From Paraphaeosphaeria minitans (Eukaryota > Ascomycota > Dothideomycetes > Pleosporales > Didymosphaeriaceae): DNA of 64,000 bases. The notes beneath the pieces are model-generated. The model made no database searches. It was not told where the DNA came from and was given only the letters and a program-made list of their open reading frames with translations. Shown piece by piece: positions 63,605 to 64,000 of this stretch (positions are counted from its first letter, which is position 1; each line of letters begins with the position of its first letter). The stretch spans positions 310,001 through 374,000 of the forward strand of contig WJXW01000019.1 in NCBI GenBank assembly GCA_015832175.1, given 5' to 3'. Both the position numbers and the translations under genes were made by a program.

Positions 63605-64000
63605 TCTCTGGCAGCTTCGAAATACCTTAAGGAACTCCAACCTCTTTCGCTTGGGTTACGTTAGCAAAAGAAACGAACTTCCAGCAACGTTATAGGCGTC
63701 TAATCGTGTAACACTAGGTGCAAGTATCGGGCTTAGCACTTGGATAAAGAAAGTTTAGGGAACTAACGTTACAGTAGTTCATAAAAAATCAACAAGTCTA
63801 TAGTCGATAACTATCATCCCTACGATCCCCATGTCACACCAGTACCCGAAGAACAAGTCAACAATTGAACCAGCGAAAGAATCGAAGTGAAGTAGTACAG
63901 CCGGAGCACCGCCGCTACGAACAACCCAACTCTATCACACACCTGGACAGGGACGGCCAGCCACATGTGTCCCTATGCAGATGGATTTTCTCTCTTTAAG
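63605..64000. other. Right edge, nothing recognised
   Basis: No coding frame, RNA gene or repeat that I can support. Confidence 0.4.

Overview
This window is nuclear DNA of a filamentous ascomycete fungus (Pezizomycotina; a Dothideomycetes-like gene set is my inference). The signs are short GT...AG introns of about 45-70 bases with CTAAC/CTGAC-type branch points, a fungal POT transporter, an AA11-type copper monooxygenase, a class 3 lipase, two proteins opening with the fungal LPxELRxQI motif, and a long AT-rich block with the signature of repeat-induced point mutation (RIP).

Left part (1-28.9 kb) is a nested transposable-element block. It opens with the 5' end of an LTR retrotransposon on the minus strand (1-964). 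From 965 to 15,592 follows AT-rich, RIP-mutated DNA holding wrecks of at least two Ty3/gypsy elements, one RIP-mutated gypsy LTR, a fragment of a second, and two solo copia LTRs with target-site duplications. At 15,593-25,800 lies an intact tandem pair of copia elements (LTR-gag-pol-LTR-gag-pol-LTR) sharing the middle LTR and flanked by one 5-bp duplication, ATAAT. In both copies gag and pol are in the same frame and are separated by a single UGA followed by CUA, which points to stop-codon readthrough. A long AAT microsatellite follows. Next come a solo gypsy LTR (26,126-26,503, duplication AAATT), an inverted LTR of the same family (26,871-27,316), an intact plus-strand frame for a Gal4-type Zn2Cys6 plus coiled-coil protein (27,347-27,907), and the truncated integrase/chromodomain end of a gypsy pol on the minus strand (27,913-28,830). 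The Zn2Cys6 frame is antisense to its host element.

Right part (29-64 kb) is gene-containing but decaying. Left to right it holds: a broken O-methyltransferase; a membrane-anchored cupredoxin; a secreted AA11 LPMO; a small basic protein; a class 3 lipase; an LPxELRxQI protein; an acidic frame; a three-exon unknown protein; a 560-bp TA-flanked MITE; a POT/PTR peptide transporter; a second LPxELRxQI protein; a small cysteine protein; a spliced small secreted cysteine-rich protein (effector-like); an unusual DHCR24-like flavoprotein; an interrupted unknown gene; a multi-pass membrane protein; and two convergent ferritin-like pseudogenes. No operon-like pathway or biosynthetic cluster is evident. 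The chitin-active LPMO, transporter, lipase and cysteine-rich secreted protein suggest an environment-facing accessory or repeat-bordered region. Exon joins given are my own reading from splice consensus and frame continuity.
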